Part shown: positions 17,605 to 25,843 of the stretch, piece by piece | Numbering within the stretch: position 1 is the first letter of the stretch | How the letters are laid out: every line of letters begins with the position of its first letter | Assembly (NCBI GenBank): GCA_963770505.1 | Contig: CAVYPR010000006.1 | Location: forward strand, 558,001-622,000 | Reading direction: 5' to 3' | Origin: CAVYPR01 sp963770505 | GTDB taxonomy: Bacteria > Actinomycetota > Acidimicrobiia > Acidimicrobiales > RAAP-2 | Length of the DNA stretch: 64,000 bases | Position numbers and translations under genes: made by a program | Notes under the pieces: generated by a model | What the model was told of the DNA's origin: nothing | Databases searched by the model: none | What the model saw: only the letters and a program-made list of their open reading frames with translations

Positions 17605-18075
17605 GTGGGGCCTGTGCCAGACGTCCTCCCCGCGGCCGCCACCGGTGCCGGACACGGCGACGACGCCCGGTTCTCGGGGGTGGTTGCGGCGGTGACCGCC
17701 GCCTTCGGCGACCCGACGCGCCGTGACATCTTCCTGCACGTGCGGGCGAACCCCGGGGTCACCGCCACCCAGGTGGCGACGGCCTTCTCGGTCCACCCCA
17801 ACGTGGCCCGCCACCACCTCGACCGCCTGGTGGCCGGCGGCTACCTGGACGTGGCCAGCGGCCGACCCGGCCAGGGGGCGGGCCGGCCCTCCAAGCGGTT
17901 CTACCCGGCGGCCGGGGACCCGACGGCCGAGTTCGGCACCCGCCGCGACGACCTGCTGGTGGCCCTCCTGCGCCAGGCCCTCGAGCTCCTCGGCCCCGAG
18001 GCGGCCGAGGAGATGGCGGCCGCGGTCGGCGAGGACTATGGGCGGCGGCTGGCGGCGCGGCATGACGCCCGGTGA
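17605..18075 (+). CDS. SufR-like winged-helix regulator, DNA-binding half
   Basis: The N-terminal half of a SufR/ArsR-type regulator. A winged helix-turn-helix (DPTRRDIFLHVR, TATQVATAFSVHPNVARHHLDRLVAGGYL) is followed by the wing GRPGQGAGRPSKRFYPA and a dimerisation helix. It contains no cysteine. The frame stops at 18075 just where the sensing domain should begin; that domain is in another frame from 18062. The GTG at 17605 is chosen because it follows the palindrome with its TAGACT element; GTG 17614 is an alternative. SufR-type repressors control Fe-S assembly genes, which fits the cysteine desulfurase downstream. Confidence 0.75.
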   Translation: MGPVPDVLPAAATGAGHGDDARFSGVVAAVTAAFGDPTRRDIFLHVRANPGVTATQVATAFSVHPNVARHHLDRLVAGGYLDVASGRPGQGAGRPSKRFYPAAGDPTAEFGTRRDDLLVALLRQALELLGPEAAEEMAAAVGEDYGRRLAARHDAR

Positions 18076-18358
18076 CGGCCAGCGCTCGGTGCGGGCCGCC
18101 ATGCACGCCATCGCCGAGGCCCTCACGGCGCACGGCTTCGACGCCCACGCCGAGGACCAGGGCAGCTCGACGGCGGTGGTGGCCGAGCAGTGCCCCTTCG
18201 GCGACGCCGCCACCAGCTACCCGGTGCTGTGCGCGGTCGACCGGGGGATGGTCAAGGGGCTCTTGTCGGGCCTCTGCGGCGACGCGCCGGAGGGGCCGAC
18301 CCCGGTCGTGCTCTCCTCGCGGGCCCGCGGCGACGACACCTGTGCCGCCCTGGCCTGA
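18062..18358 (+). CDS. SufR-like regulator, Fe-S sensing half in an overlapping frame
   Basis: A 98-residue frame carrying what is normally the C-terminal domain of the same regulator: helix GQRSVRAAMHAIAEALTAHGF, then cysteines spaced C-x12-C-x14-C-x21-C starting at EQCPFGD. In SufR these cysteines ligate a cluster, and the first interval (x12) matches. Its ATG lies 14 nt inside the end of the DNA-binding frame. Either one base was gained or lost near 18055-18065 in a single gene, or the two domains are made separately by translational coupling. The first is more likely, given other single-base breaks here. Confidence 0.7.
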   Translation: MTPGDGQRSVRAAMHAIAEALTAHGFDAHAEDQGSSTAVVAEQCPFGDAATSYPVLCAVDRGMVKGLLSGLCGDAPEGPTPVVLSSRARGDDTCAALA

Positions 18359-18396
18359 GCGGGCCGGCGGCCGGTCGGCCTAAGGCCGCGACCGCG

Positions 18397-19551
18397 GTGG
18401 CCCGCCACTACCTCGACCACGCCTCGACCTCCCCGGCGCGTCCGGAGACGGTCGACGCCGTCCGCCGGGCGCTGGCCGGCCCGGCCGGCGACCCGGGACG
18501 GGTCCACGAGGAGGGCCGCGCGGTGCGGGCCGTCCTCGAAGAGGCCCGGGGGCAGGTGGCCGCGCTGCTCGGGGTCCGGCCCCGCCAGGTCGTCCTCACC
18601 TCGGGCGGCACCGAGGCGGCCAACGCCGCGGTCTGGGGGGCCACGCGGGCGCGGCCGGGCGCGGCTGTGCTCTGCGCCGCGGTCGAGCACTCGTGTGTGC
18701 GCGACGCCTCCGAGCGGCTGGCCGACACCGAGCTCCTCCCCGTCGACGGCCGGGGCCGGATCGACCCGGCGGGACTGGCCGAGGCCCTGGCCCGCCACGC
18801 CGACCGCCCGCCGGCGCTCGTGCACTGCCAGTGGGCCAACCACGAGGTGGGGACGGTCCAGCCGGTGGCCGAGGTGGTGGCCGCCTGCCGTGCGGCCGGG
18901 GTGCCGGTCCACGTGGACGCCGCCGCCGCCTGCGGCCACGTCGACCTCGACCTGGCAGGCCTCGACGCCGACCTGGTGTCGGTGAGCGCCCACAAGTTCG
19001 GCGGGCCCCCCGGGGCCGGGGCCCTGATCGTCCGGCGCGGGCTGCGTTTCGAGCCGCTGCTGGTCGGGGGGATGCAGGAGCGGGCCCGGCGGGCGGGCAT
19101 GGAGAACGTCCCCGCCGCGGCCGGCTTCGGGGCGGCCGCGGCCGCACTCAGCGAGGGCGGGGGAGCCCGCCTGGCCGCCGAGACCGAGCGCGCCCGGGCC
19201 CAGAGCGCACGGCTGGTGACGGCGGCCCTGGCCGTGGAGGGGGTCACGCTCGTCGGCGACCCCGACCCGGCCGGCCGGCTCCCCCACCTGGTCTGTTTGG
19301 GCGTGGCCGGGGTGGAGGCCGAACCGGTCCTGTTGGGCCTGGACCGGGCGGGCGTCGCCGCCCACTCGGGATCGGCCTGCGCCTCGGAGTCGCTCGAGCC
19401 CTCGCCGGTGCTGGCGGCCATGGGCGAGGACCCGAGCAACTCCCTGCGGCTGTCGGTCGGCTGGTCGACCGCCGACGAGGACCTCGAGGCCTTCGCCGCC
19501 GCCTTCGGCGAGGTGGTGGCCGGCCTGCGGGCGCTGCGCTCGGGGCCCTGA
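18397..19551 (+). CDS. Cysteine desulfurase (NifS/IscS-like)
   Basis: A PLP enzyme that takes sulfur from cysteine as an enzyme-bound persulfide for Fe-S or thio-cofactor synthesis. It opens YLDHASTSPARPE and shows TSGGTEAANAAVWG (PLP phosphate site), HVDAAAACGHV, the PLP lysine in SVSAHKFGGPPG (near residue 200) and the persulfide Cys in HSGSACASES (near 328). The length of 384 residues is normal. The GTG at 18397 lies 39 nt after the regulator frame, so they are probably co-transcribed. No scaffold gene (sufU or iscU) or tRNA thiolase follows. Confidence 0.92.
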   Translation: MARHYLDHASTSPARPETVDAVRRALAGPAGDPGRVHEEGRAVRAVLEEARGQVAALLGVRPRQVVLTSGGTEAANAAVWGATRARPGAAVLCAAVEHSCVRDASERLADTELLPVDGRGRIDPAGLAEALARHADRPPALVHCQWANHEVGTVQPVAEVVAACRAAGVPVHVDAAAACGHVDLDLAGLDADLVSVSAHKFGGPPGAGALIVRRGLRFEPLLVGGMQERARRAGMENVPAAAGFGAAAAALSEGGGARLAAETERARAQSARLVTAALAVEGVTLVGDPDPAGRLPHLVCLGVAGVEAEPVLLGLDRAGVAAHSGSACASESLEPSPVLAAMGEDPSNSLRLSVGWSTADEDLEAFAAAFGEVVAGLRALRSGP

Positions 19552-19588
19552 GCGGACCGGGGAGTCCGGGTCCTGGGGGTCCGGGTCC

Positions 19589-20422
19589 TCAGGGGTCGCC
19601 GGCGAAGTAGCGGGCCATCCCGCCCAGGCGTGTGACGACCTCGGGCGCGCCGGCCAGGACGTCGGGCAGCCGGCCGCGCCCGCTCAGCGCGTCGACGGTC
19701 GCCGCGGGGTCGCCGGACAGCTCCGCCGCGCCCAGGTGGCCCGGGCGGCCGTCGTCGGCCCCGACCGCCCAGGCCTCGGTCATCCCCCCGCCCCGGCGCA
19801 GGCGGACCGGGCCGACGGCCACGTCGAGGGGGTCGCGCCCGGCGAAGAACGAGGCCAGCACCAGGCCGTAGGCGAGGACGGCGCGCGTCTCGGACGGGTC
19901 GCCTCCCCCGGCGAGCCCCAGCGGGACGAGCACGTCGCGCTCGTGGATCCACGAGTCCCACCCGAGGTGCACCGCGGCCAGCCACCAGGGCACGTCACCG
20001 ATGGGCGAGAGGGCCGGGGCCCCGAAGCGGTCGGGCCCGGCCGACTCGAGCTCGCCCACCATCTCGGCGCTCGAGGCGCAGAACCGCCCGGCGACCTCGG
20101 CGTCGGGCACCGTCCGCTCCGCCCGGACGAACTCGTCGGGGGTGCGGCGGGGGTCGAACCCCTCCACCAGCGAGCGGTCGCCGGCCCAGGTGCGGCGAAG
20201 CGCCTCGTCCGCCCAGACCCCGTGGCGCAGCACGTCGGCCACGGTCCACCCCGCACAGCGCGACGGCGCCGAGAGCTCGTCGTCCCCGAGGAGGCCCACC
20301 GCCGCGGCGAAGCGGCGGCGCTGGCCGGCCACGGCGGCGAGGGTGGCGGCGGGGTCGAAGAGGAACCGGACCCTCGGCGCCTGGGGTGCGGCCCGGGCCG
20401 CGTCACGACCGCCGGCGCTCAC
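19589..20422 (-). CDS. TIGR03083-family protein (maleylpyruvate isomerase / DinB-like fold)
   Basis: A 277-residue protein with the N-terminal four-helix pattern RCAGWTVADVLRHGVWAD and IHERDVLVPLG typical of the mycothiol-dependent maleylpyruvate isomerase family. The C-terminal part (SGDPAATVDALSGRG) resembles the SCP2-like tail seen in many members. The His that follows the ADVLRH helix and the HxxxD-like HLGWDSWIHERD would be metal ligands. The GTG start overlaps the ccmI stop as GTGA, so it is the last gene of the cytochrome c maturation operon. Whether it acts in that pathway is unknown. Confidence 0.8.
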   Translation of the reverse strand: MSAGGRDAARAAPQAPRVRFLFDPAATLAAVAGQRRRFAAAVGLLGDDELSAPSRCAGWTVADVLRHGVWADEALRRTWAGDRSLVEGFDPRRTPDEFVRAERTVPDAEVAGRFCASSAEMVGELESAGPDRFGAPALSPIGDVPWWLAAVHLGWDSWIHERDVLVPLGLAGGGDPSETRAVLAYGLVLASFFAGRDPLDVAVGPVRLRRGGGMTEAWAVGADDGRPGHLGAAELSGDPAATVDALSGRGRLPDVLAGAPEVVTRLGGMARYFAGDP

Positions 20423-21237
20423 GTCGCCGGCACCCCGGCCGGGACGGGCCGTCCCGCGGCCGAGAAGGCACCCCGGATCTGGCTGGCGAACTCCTGGGTC
20501 CAGCCCGACGGCGGGTGGTCGGCGAGGAACAGTTGGTACTGCCCGACGGCGGCGGCGGCGTCGCCCTCCCGGTAGTCGATGGTGCCGAGGTAGAGGTGGC
20601 CGGCGTAGAAGGAGGGGGCCGCGCTGACCGCCTTGGCCACCTGGGCCCGGCCACGCTGCTCGAGGCCGGGGTTCCCCGCCCCGCTCCCCGACTCCCACTC
20701 CAGCCAGCCCGACTCGGCCAGGGCGGTGGGCTGGGCGGGGTCCTGGGAGAGCACCGTCTGGTAGACGCCGAGGGCTGTGACGACCTTGCCCTCGTCGGCC
20801 AGGACGGCCGCCTGGTCGAGCTCCTGGTCGACGAGCCGCTGCCCGCTCAGCTGCGCGCCGCCGGTGGCCACCTGGCCCGGGAGCCGGGGCGAGGTGAGGT
20901 CGACCACCAGCACCACGGTGGCCGCCACCACCGCCACCACCCCGGCGACGGCCATCCACGCCCGCCGCCGGGGGCGCCACCCCCGGGTGCGGGCGGCGGG
21001 GTCCCGGCGGGCCGCGCCGCCCTGCGCCGGCTCGGCGTCATCGGCCGGCAGGTCGAGGGCGGCCAGCCGAGTCTCCACCCCGGCGAGGAGCGCCTCGTCG
21101 CGGCGGCGGAGCGCGGCGTGGTCGGCATCGGAGAGGTCGCCCGCCTCGTGCTCGGCGTCGGCGTCGTCGAGCGAGCGTCGGAGGAAGTCTCGCCGGTCGA
21201 CCAGGGCCCAGCGGTCGGCGGCCTCGGTCTGGGTCAC
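20419..21237 (-). CDS. ccmI: Cytochrome c maturation protein CcmI-like (TPR)
   Basis: A 272-residue protein with a short cytoplasmic N-terminal coiled region (DFLRRSLDDADAEHEAGDLSDAD), one membrane segment (about 105-125, AWMAVAGVVAVVAATVVLVV) and TPR-like helices to the end (LVDQELDQAAVLADEGKVVTALGVYQTVL and so on). This matches CcmI/CycH, which presents apocytochrome to the heme ligation complex. It is coupled by GTGA overlaps to ccmH upstream and the TIGR03083 gene downstream. Confidence 0.75.
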   Translation of the reverse strand: MTQTEAADRWALVDRRDFLRRSLDDADAEHEAGDLSDADHAALRRRDEALLAGVETRLAALDLPADDAEPAQGGAARRDPAARTRGWRPRRRAWMAVAGVVAVVAATVVLVVDLTSPRLPGQVATGGAQLSGQRLVDQELDQAAVLADEGKVVTALGVYQTVLSQDPAQPTALAESGWLEWESGSGAGNPGLEQRGRAQVAKAVSAAPSFYAGHLYLGTIDYREGDAAAAVGQYQLFLADHPPSGWTQEFASQIRGAFSAAGRPVPAGVPAT

Positions 21238-21701
21238 GCCTCGACCTCCTGGCGGAACCGGTCGAGCTGCCGGCTCCGCCGCCAGAACAGCACCACGACC
21301 GCGCCCAGAGCGGCCGCTCCGGCCACCGCCGGCACCACCCACACCGCGGCGGCCAGGCCGCTGGTGGGCGGGCGCAGCAGGATGGTCGACCCGTAGCGGC
21401 TCACCAGGGCGGCGTCGATCTGCGGAGCGGTCTCCCCCTCGGCCACCAGCCGGGCCACCTCATGGCGGACGGCCACCGCGGCCGAGGCCGAGGAGTCGGC
21501 GACCGTGGCGTCGATGCAGCTCGGGCAGCGCAGCTGGGCGTCGATGGCCGCCGCCCGCTGGGCGTCGGTCGCCGGCGCCGAGGAGAAGAGCCCGCCGCCG
21601 ACGGCCAGGGCCGCTGCCAGCACCAGGGCCAGCACGACCAGGCCGAGGAGCGGCCGTGGCCGCCGCACCGGGCCGGCGGCCGGCTGGGGGTCCTCAGCCA
21701 T
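21234..21701 (-). CDS. ccmH: Cytochrome c maturation protein CcmH
   Basis: A thiol-disulfide protein of 155 residues that reduces apocytochrome cysteines. The hallmark LRCPSC (family LRCxxC) lies after an N-terminal membrane anchor (about 18-38). A second membrane segment (about 112-140) ends the protein, giving the usual two-TM topology with the CxxC domain outside the cytoplasm. It overlaps ccmG by 8 nt. Confidence 0.9.
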   Translation of the reverse strand: MAEDPQPAAGPVRRPRPLLGLVVLALVLAAALAVGGGLFSSAPATDAQRAAAIDAQLRCPSCIDATVADSSASAAVAVRHEVARLVAEGETAPQIDAALVSRYGSTILLRPPTSGLAAAVWVVPAVAGAAALGAVVVLFWRRSRQLDRFRQEVEA

Positions 21702-22293
21702 CGGCGCCCCGCGCCTCGGCCAGCATCGAGGTGAGCTGGGAGGTCTTCACCGGTCCGTCGAACGCCCCGACCACCGTGCCCCCCGGGTCGATCAGGAAGG
21801 TCACCGGGGTCGACCCGACCCCGTAGGCGTTGGCGATGGTCCCGTCCCGGTCGAGCACGGCCGGCCAGCGGGCCCCCCACTGCGAGACGAAGGCGCCGGC
21901 CGCCGAGGCCGAGTCGTCGAAGACCACGCTCACCAGGGCCGCCCCCGACGGCTGGCGGCCCTGCTCGAAGGCGAAGTCCACCAGGTTGGGCTCCTCCTCC
22001 TGGCAGGGCGTGCACCAGCTGGCGAAGAAGTTCACGTAGACGTAGCGGCCGCGGTAGTCGGCGAGCGACACCCGGTCGCCCTGGAGGTCCGAGCCCGAGA
22101 ACCGGGGGGCCGGGTGGCCGAGCAGGGGGCTGGCCACCCGCGCCGCCTGGTAGGAGGGCTGGAGCGCGGCCACCACGGCCACGACGACCAGGACGGCCGC
22201 CACGCCGGCGGCCACCCACCGGGCGGTGTGGCGGCGCCCGGCGGCGGCCGGGGGCGGGCCCGCCCCCGCCGGGGGTGCGGCCAGCGCGCTCAT
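21694..22293 (-). CDS. ccmG: Thioredoxin-like protein CcmG/DsbE
   Basis: A membrane-anchored thioredoxin-fold reductant of 199 residues. One TM segment (about 25-45) precedes the domain, with the active site FFASWCTPCQEEEPNL and the cis-Pro loop STPVTFLIDP. It would deliver electrons from CcdA to CcmH and apocytochrome. The ATG start overlaps the ccmF stop as ATGA. Confidence 0.92.
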   Translation of the reverse strand: MSALAAPPAGAGPPPAAAGRRHTARWVAAGVAAVLVVVAVVAALQPSYQAARVASPLLGHPAPRFSGSDLQGDRVSLADYRGRYVYVNFFASWCTPCQEEEPNLVDFAFEQGRQPSGAALVSVVFDDSASAAGAFVSQWGARWPAVLDRDGTIANAYGVGSTPVTFLIDPGGTVVGAFDGPVKTSQLTSMLAEARGADG

Positions 22294-24398
22294 GGCCGGC
22301 CCGCCGGCTCTCCCACGACCGCCGCCCCGTCGGGGTCGCGGGACGGCGCGACGGCGCCGTCGTCGTCACCGTCACCGTCGCCGGCCGCCGCGGCCAGCGG
22401 GGAGAGGCTGGAGACGGGGTCGGTCGGCCGCCGTCGGCCCCCCGGCGCCAGGGCCAGCAGGCCGCCGAGCCCGATGAGCAAGCCGCCCGCCCACATCCAG
22501 GCGATGAGCGGCTCGATCACCACTGTGACCGAGACCGACCCGGCCGGGAGCGCCACCCCCTGGGCCGCGGTCGACGGGATTCCGCCGATGCCCGACAGGG
22601 TCAGGTACACGTCGCCGGTGAACCCCGAGTCGATGGCCGGCGTCCCCACCGCTTCGGAGTTCGCCCCGTCGTACTGGCTGACCGCCGGGGTGAAGGGGCC
22701 GCCGCCGTCGACCCGCACCAGGGCCTCGGTGGCCGTCCGCTGGGAGGTGCGCACCGTGCGCAGCCCCTCGAAGAGAAAGGCGTGGCCGGCGAAGGAGACC
22801 GGCCGGCCCTGGCGCAGCGCCAGCTGCGACGAGGACCGGAAGGAGGTGGCGGCCACCAGCCCCACCGCCAGCACCACCACCCCGAGGTGGACCACCATGC
22901 CGCCGTTGGCCCGCCCGACCAGGCCCCGCCAGGCGCCCGCCCCGTGACGCCGGCTGGCCCGCACCGAGAGCACCAGGGACCGGCCGGCCGAGGCGGCGGC
23001 GAAGGCCCCCAGCCCGAAGGCCAGCAGCGGCTCGACCCCGCGGACCCCGCCGGCCACGCAGGCCACCACGGTGACCACCCCGAGCCAGGCCGGGACGCGC
23101 AGCCGCTGCCAGAGGACCGTCCCGTCCACCTTGCGCCAGCTGAGGGCCGGGGCCACGGCCATCAGGAGGAGGAGGGCCAGGCCGACCGGGGCCGCCACCG
23201 TGTTGAAGTAGGGGGCGCCCACGGTCACCTGCTGGTTCTTCACCGCCTGGTAGAGGAGGGGGAACAGGGTGCCGAGCAGCACCACGAAGGCGAAGCCTAC
23301 GAAGAGCAGGTTGTTGACCACGAAGGCGCCCTCGCGGCCGAGCGGGGCGTCGATCCCGCCCGGGGATCGCAGGCGGTCGCCGCGCCAGGCCAGCAGGCCG
23401 AAGCCGGTGACCACCACGGCCACGAAGAACCCGATGAGCAGCGGCCCGAGCGTCGACGCCGAGAAGGCGTGGACCGACTCGACCACCCCCGAGCGGGTGA
23501 GGAAGGTGCCGAGGATGGTGAGAGCGAAGGTGGCGATGCACAACGAGAGGTTCCACACCCGCAGCAGCCCCCGCCGCTCCTGGACCAGCACCGAGTGGAG
23601 GTAGGCCGTGCCGCACAGCCAGGGCATGAGGGCGGCGTTCTCCACCGGGTCCCACCCCCAGAACCCTCCCCAGCCCAGCACCTGGTAGGACCACCAGGCT
23701 CCCAGCACGATGCCGACCGAGAGGAAGGTCCACGAGAGCAGCGTCCACCGGCGGGTCTCCACCAGCCAGCGGTCGCCCACCCGGCCGGTGGCCAGCATGC
23801 CGACGGCGAAGGCGAACGGGACGGTGAACCCCACGAACCCCAGGTAGAGCAGGGGCGGGTGGACCGCCACCAGCGGGTTGTCCTGGAGCAGGGCGTTCGG
23901 CCCGGCCCCGCGCCGGGGGGCGGTGCCGGCCACGGTGAGGAAGGGGTTGGCCGGCCCGGCCATGAGCGCGAAGAAGAAGGCCGCCACGGCGTACATGACC
24001 AGGGTGGCCCACCGCACCACCGGGTCCGACCACCGGCGGCGGTAGCGCCAGACGAGCACCCCCGTGTACATCGCCAGGGCCAGCCCCCACAGCAGGATCG
24101 ACCCGGCCAGGGCCGACCACAGGCCGGTGATCGAGTAGATGAGGGGCGTGGCCCGGGCGTTGTTGTCGGCCACGTAGACGAGGGAGAAGTCGTGGGTGAC
24201 CAGGGCGTGCTCCATGGCGGCCACGGCGAGGAGCGCCCCCGCCCCGAGCAGGGGCGCCATGAGCCGGCCGTCGAGGCGCGGGTCCGTGGCCCGGCCGCGG
24301 GCCGCCCGGCGCAGCGAGACGGCCAGCACCACCACCCCGGCCACCGAGGCCACGAGGGCCAGCCACACGCCGAGAAGGCCGAGGTCGGCGTTCAGCAC
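22290..24398 (-). CDS. ccmF: Cytochrome c heme lyase subunit CcmF
   Basis: A large polytopic protein (702 residues) that ligates heme to apocytochrome c. The tryptophan-rich WWD motif is intact (WGGFWGWDPVENAALMPWL), and the conserved HPPLLYLGFVGF and histidine regions are present. About fifteen hydrophobic segments are visible. The start is GTG (GTG CTG AAC), 10 nt past the ccmE stop. Confidence 0.95.
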   Translation of the reverse strand: MLNADLGLLGVWLALVASVAGVVVLAVSLRRAARGRATDPRLDGRLMAPLLGAGALLAVAAMEHALVTHDFSLVYVADNNARATPLIYSITGLWSALAGSILLWGLALAMYTGVLVWRYRRRWSDPVVRWATLVMYAVAAFFFALMAGPANPFLTVAGTAPRRGAGPNALLQDNPLVAVHPPLLYLGFVGFTVPFAFAVGMLATGRVGDRWLVETRRWTLLSWTFLSVGIVLGAWWSYQVLGWGGFWGWDPVENAALMPWLCGTAYLHSVLVQERRGLLRVWNLSLCIATFALTILGTFLTRSGVVESVHAFSASTLGPLLIGFFVAVVVTGFGLLAWRGDRLRSPGGIDAPLGREGAFVVNNLLFVGFAFVVLLGTLFPLLYQAVKNQQVTVGAPYFNTVAAPVGLALLLLMAVAPALSWRKVDGTVLWQRLRVPAWLGVVTVVACVAGGVRGVEPLLAFGLGAFAAASAGRSLVLSVRASRRHGAGAWRGLVGRANGGMVVHLGVVVLAVGLVAATSFRSSSQLALRQGRPVSFAGHAFLFEGLRTVRTSQRTATEALVRVDGGGPFTPAVSQYDGANSEAVGTPAIDSGFTGDVYLTLSGIGGIPSTAAQGVALPAGSVSVTVVIEPLIAWMWAGGLLIGLGGLLALAPGGRRRPTDPVSSLSPLAAAAGDGDGDDDGAVAPSRDPDGAAVVGEPAGRP

Positions 24399-24408
24399 CG
24401 GCCCGCCC

Positions 24409-24888
24409 TCACCGCACCACCTTGCCGCCCTGTCCCCGCACCCGTGTGGGGTGCTGGGCGATGTATGTGGCCGAGTGCTTCACCAGGATCTGGTTGGAGA
24501 CAAAGACGTCCGACCCCGCCGAGGCGAAGTGGCCGACCACGACGACCGGGATGCCGGGCTGGAAGAGCTGCGGCGGCGACCCGCTGTTCTCGACGGCGAC
24601 CTGCTCCCCGCCGCCGGCCACCGAGAAGTCGGCGCCGTGCCGGGTGCGCACCACGGTGCCGGCCACCACCGTGCCCTCCAGGCGGAAGGTGGTGGTCCCC
24701 AGCGTGGCCTTCTTGGCCAGGGCCTGGTGGACGGTGTCGAAGTAGTCGAGCGAGCTGCCCAGGCCCTCGGCGAGGAGGAAGGCCACCGCGCCCAGGAGGA
24801 CGGCGAAGACCACGACGAGGCGCGCCCGGTGCCGCGGCCGGGGGCGGGCGGCGGCCGGGGGCGGTGCCAGCGTGCCGGAGACGCTCAC
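24409..24888 (-). CDS. ccmE: Heme chaperone CcmE
   Basis: A 159-residue membrane-anchored OB-fold heme chaperone. An N-terminal TM segment (about 22-42) is followed by the beta-barrel domain. The C-terminal heme-binding region reads ILVKHSATY, which keeps the covalent-heme His (HxxxY pattern) of classical CcmE. The GTG start overlaps the ccmD stop as GTGA. Confidence 0.9.
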   Translation of the reverse strand: MSVSGTLAPPPAAARPRPRHRARLVVVFAVLLGAVAFLLAEGLGSSLDYFDTVHQALAKKATLGTTTFRLEGTVVAGTVVRTRHGADFSVAGGGEQVAVENSGSPPQLFQPGIPVVVVGHFASAGSDVFVSNQILVKHSATYIAQHPTRVRGQGGKVVR

Positions 24889-25058
24889 GGGACCGTGTCG
24901 GTCGGGTGTCCCGACCCGAGCCGTCGTGCCTCGAGGGGGGCGACCTCCTCCTCGAGCGCCACGGCCCGGGTGAGGCGACGCCGGCGGGCGACCAGCCAGG
25001 CGGCGTAGGCGGCCAGGACCGACAGGCAGATGACGTACCCGGCGATGACGTAGCTCAC
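24885..25058 (-). CDS. ccmD: Small membrane protein CcmD-like
   Basis: A 57-residue protein with a single N-terminal TM helix (SYVIAGYVICLSVLAAYAAWLV) followed by a basic stretch RRRRLTR and a polar tail. This is the size and topology of CcmD, which helps release holo-CcmE from CcmABC. GTGA overlaps tie it to ccmC and ccmE, which supports the call; sequence similarity alone would be weak for so short a protein. Confidence 0.75.
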   Translation of the reverse strand: MSYVIAGYVICLSVLAAYAAWLVARRRRLTRAVALEEEVAPLEARRLGSGHPTDTVP

Positions 25059-25843
25059 CGCGGCCCCCCGGCGGGCTCGGGGGCCGGCCGGCCGGCCGCG
25101 GCCCCGGCGGTGGTCGCCCCGACCACCTCGCTCCCCTCCGCCCGGCGCTCGGCCAAGGAGACCTCGAGCTCCTCGTCGCCGACCCGGTCCGAGAGCACCT
25201 CGATCTGGTAGCGGACCACGACCATCCAGGCGAAGACGAGGCTGAGGGCGACGAAGCCGAGCAGCAGCGTCCAGCCCATCGACCCGTGCACCCGCACGTG
25301 CAGCTCGGGGTTGAGGACCGTGGCGCTCTGGTGGAGGGTCTGCCACCACTCGACCGAGAAGTGCACGATCGGCACGTCGACGAAGGCCACCAGGGCGGCC
25401 ACCGCGCAGCGGCGGGCCCGCACCTCGGGCTCGGCCGGCACGCGCCGCAGGGCGAGGTAGCCGAGGAAGAGCACGAGCAACAGGGCCGTGCTGGTGAGGC
25501 GGGCTGTCCAGGTCCACCACACCCCCCAGGTGGGACGGCCCCACAGCGACCCGGTCACCAGCGTGAGCACGTTGAAGACCACGCCCACCTCCACGCAGGA
25601 CGCGGCCAGGCGGTCCCAGAACAGCGACCTCGTTCTCCGCCACAGGTAGAGGAGGCTCGAGAGGGCGGCCAGGCCGAAGGCGAGGTAGAGGGCGACCCAG
25701 GCCACCGGCGGGTGGAGGTAGAGGAGTCGGACCAGTGTGCCCTGGACCTGGTCGGGCGGGGTGACCCACAGGCCGAGCCACACCGTCGCCGCGGTGGTGA
25801 CCAGGGCGGCCACCCCGAGGGCGCGCACCGCCGCCGGCCTCAC
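25055..25843 (-). CDS. ccmC: Heme handling protein CcmC
   Basis: A six-TM protein of about 262 residues that loads heme onto CcmE. The axial-ligand histidines are present in LYLHPPVAW and VPIVHFSVEWW. The tryptophan-rich motif reads WGVWWTWTARLTS, where the family usually has Asp (W-x-W-D-x-R-L-T); here that position is Thr (ACA). A polar C-terminal extension of about 50 residues follows the last TM. The GTG at 25843 overlaps the ccmB stop. Confidence 0.9.
   Translation of the reverse strand: MRPAAVRALGVAALVTTAATVWLGLWVTPPDQVQGTLVRLLYLHPPVAWVALYLAFGLAALSSLLYLWRRTRSLFWDRLAASCVEVGVVFNVLTLVTGSLWGRPTWGVWWTWTARLTSTALLLVLFLGYLALRRVPAEPEVRARRCAVAALVAFVDVPIVHFSVEWWQTLHQSATVLNPELHVRVHGSMGWTLLLGFVALSLVFAWMVVVRYQIEVLSDRVGDEELEVSLAERRAEGSEVVGATTAGAAAGRPAPEPAGGPR

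Noticed and set aside
19552..19588. Short direct repeats of GGTCCGGGTCCT type between the desulfurase and the TIGR03083 gene
   Set aside because: Only two imperfect units in a 37-bp convergent gap; most likely part of overlapping terminator structure or chance.
22275..25211. Open frame of nearly 1,000 codons on the plus strand across ccmF and ccmE
   Set aside because: The product is Arg/Gly/Pro/His-rich and domain-free, while the minus strand encodes conserved cytochrome c maturation proteins with all motifs.
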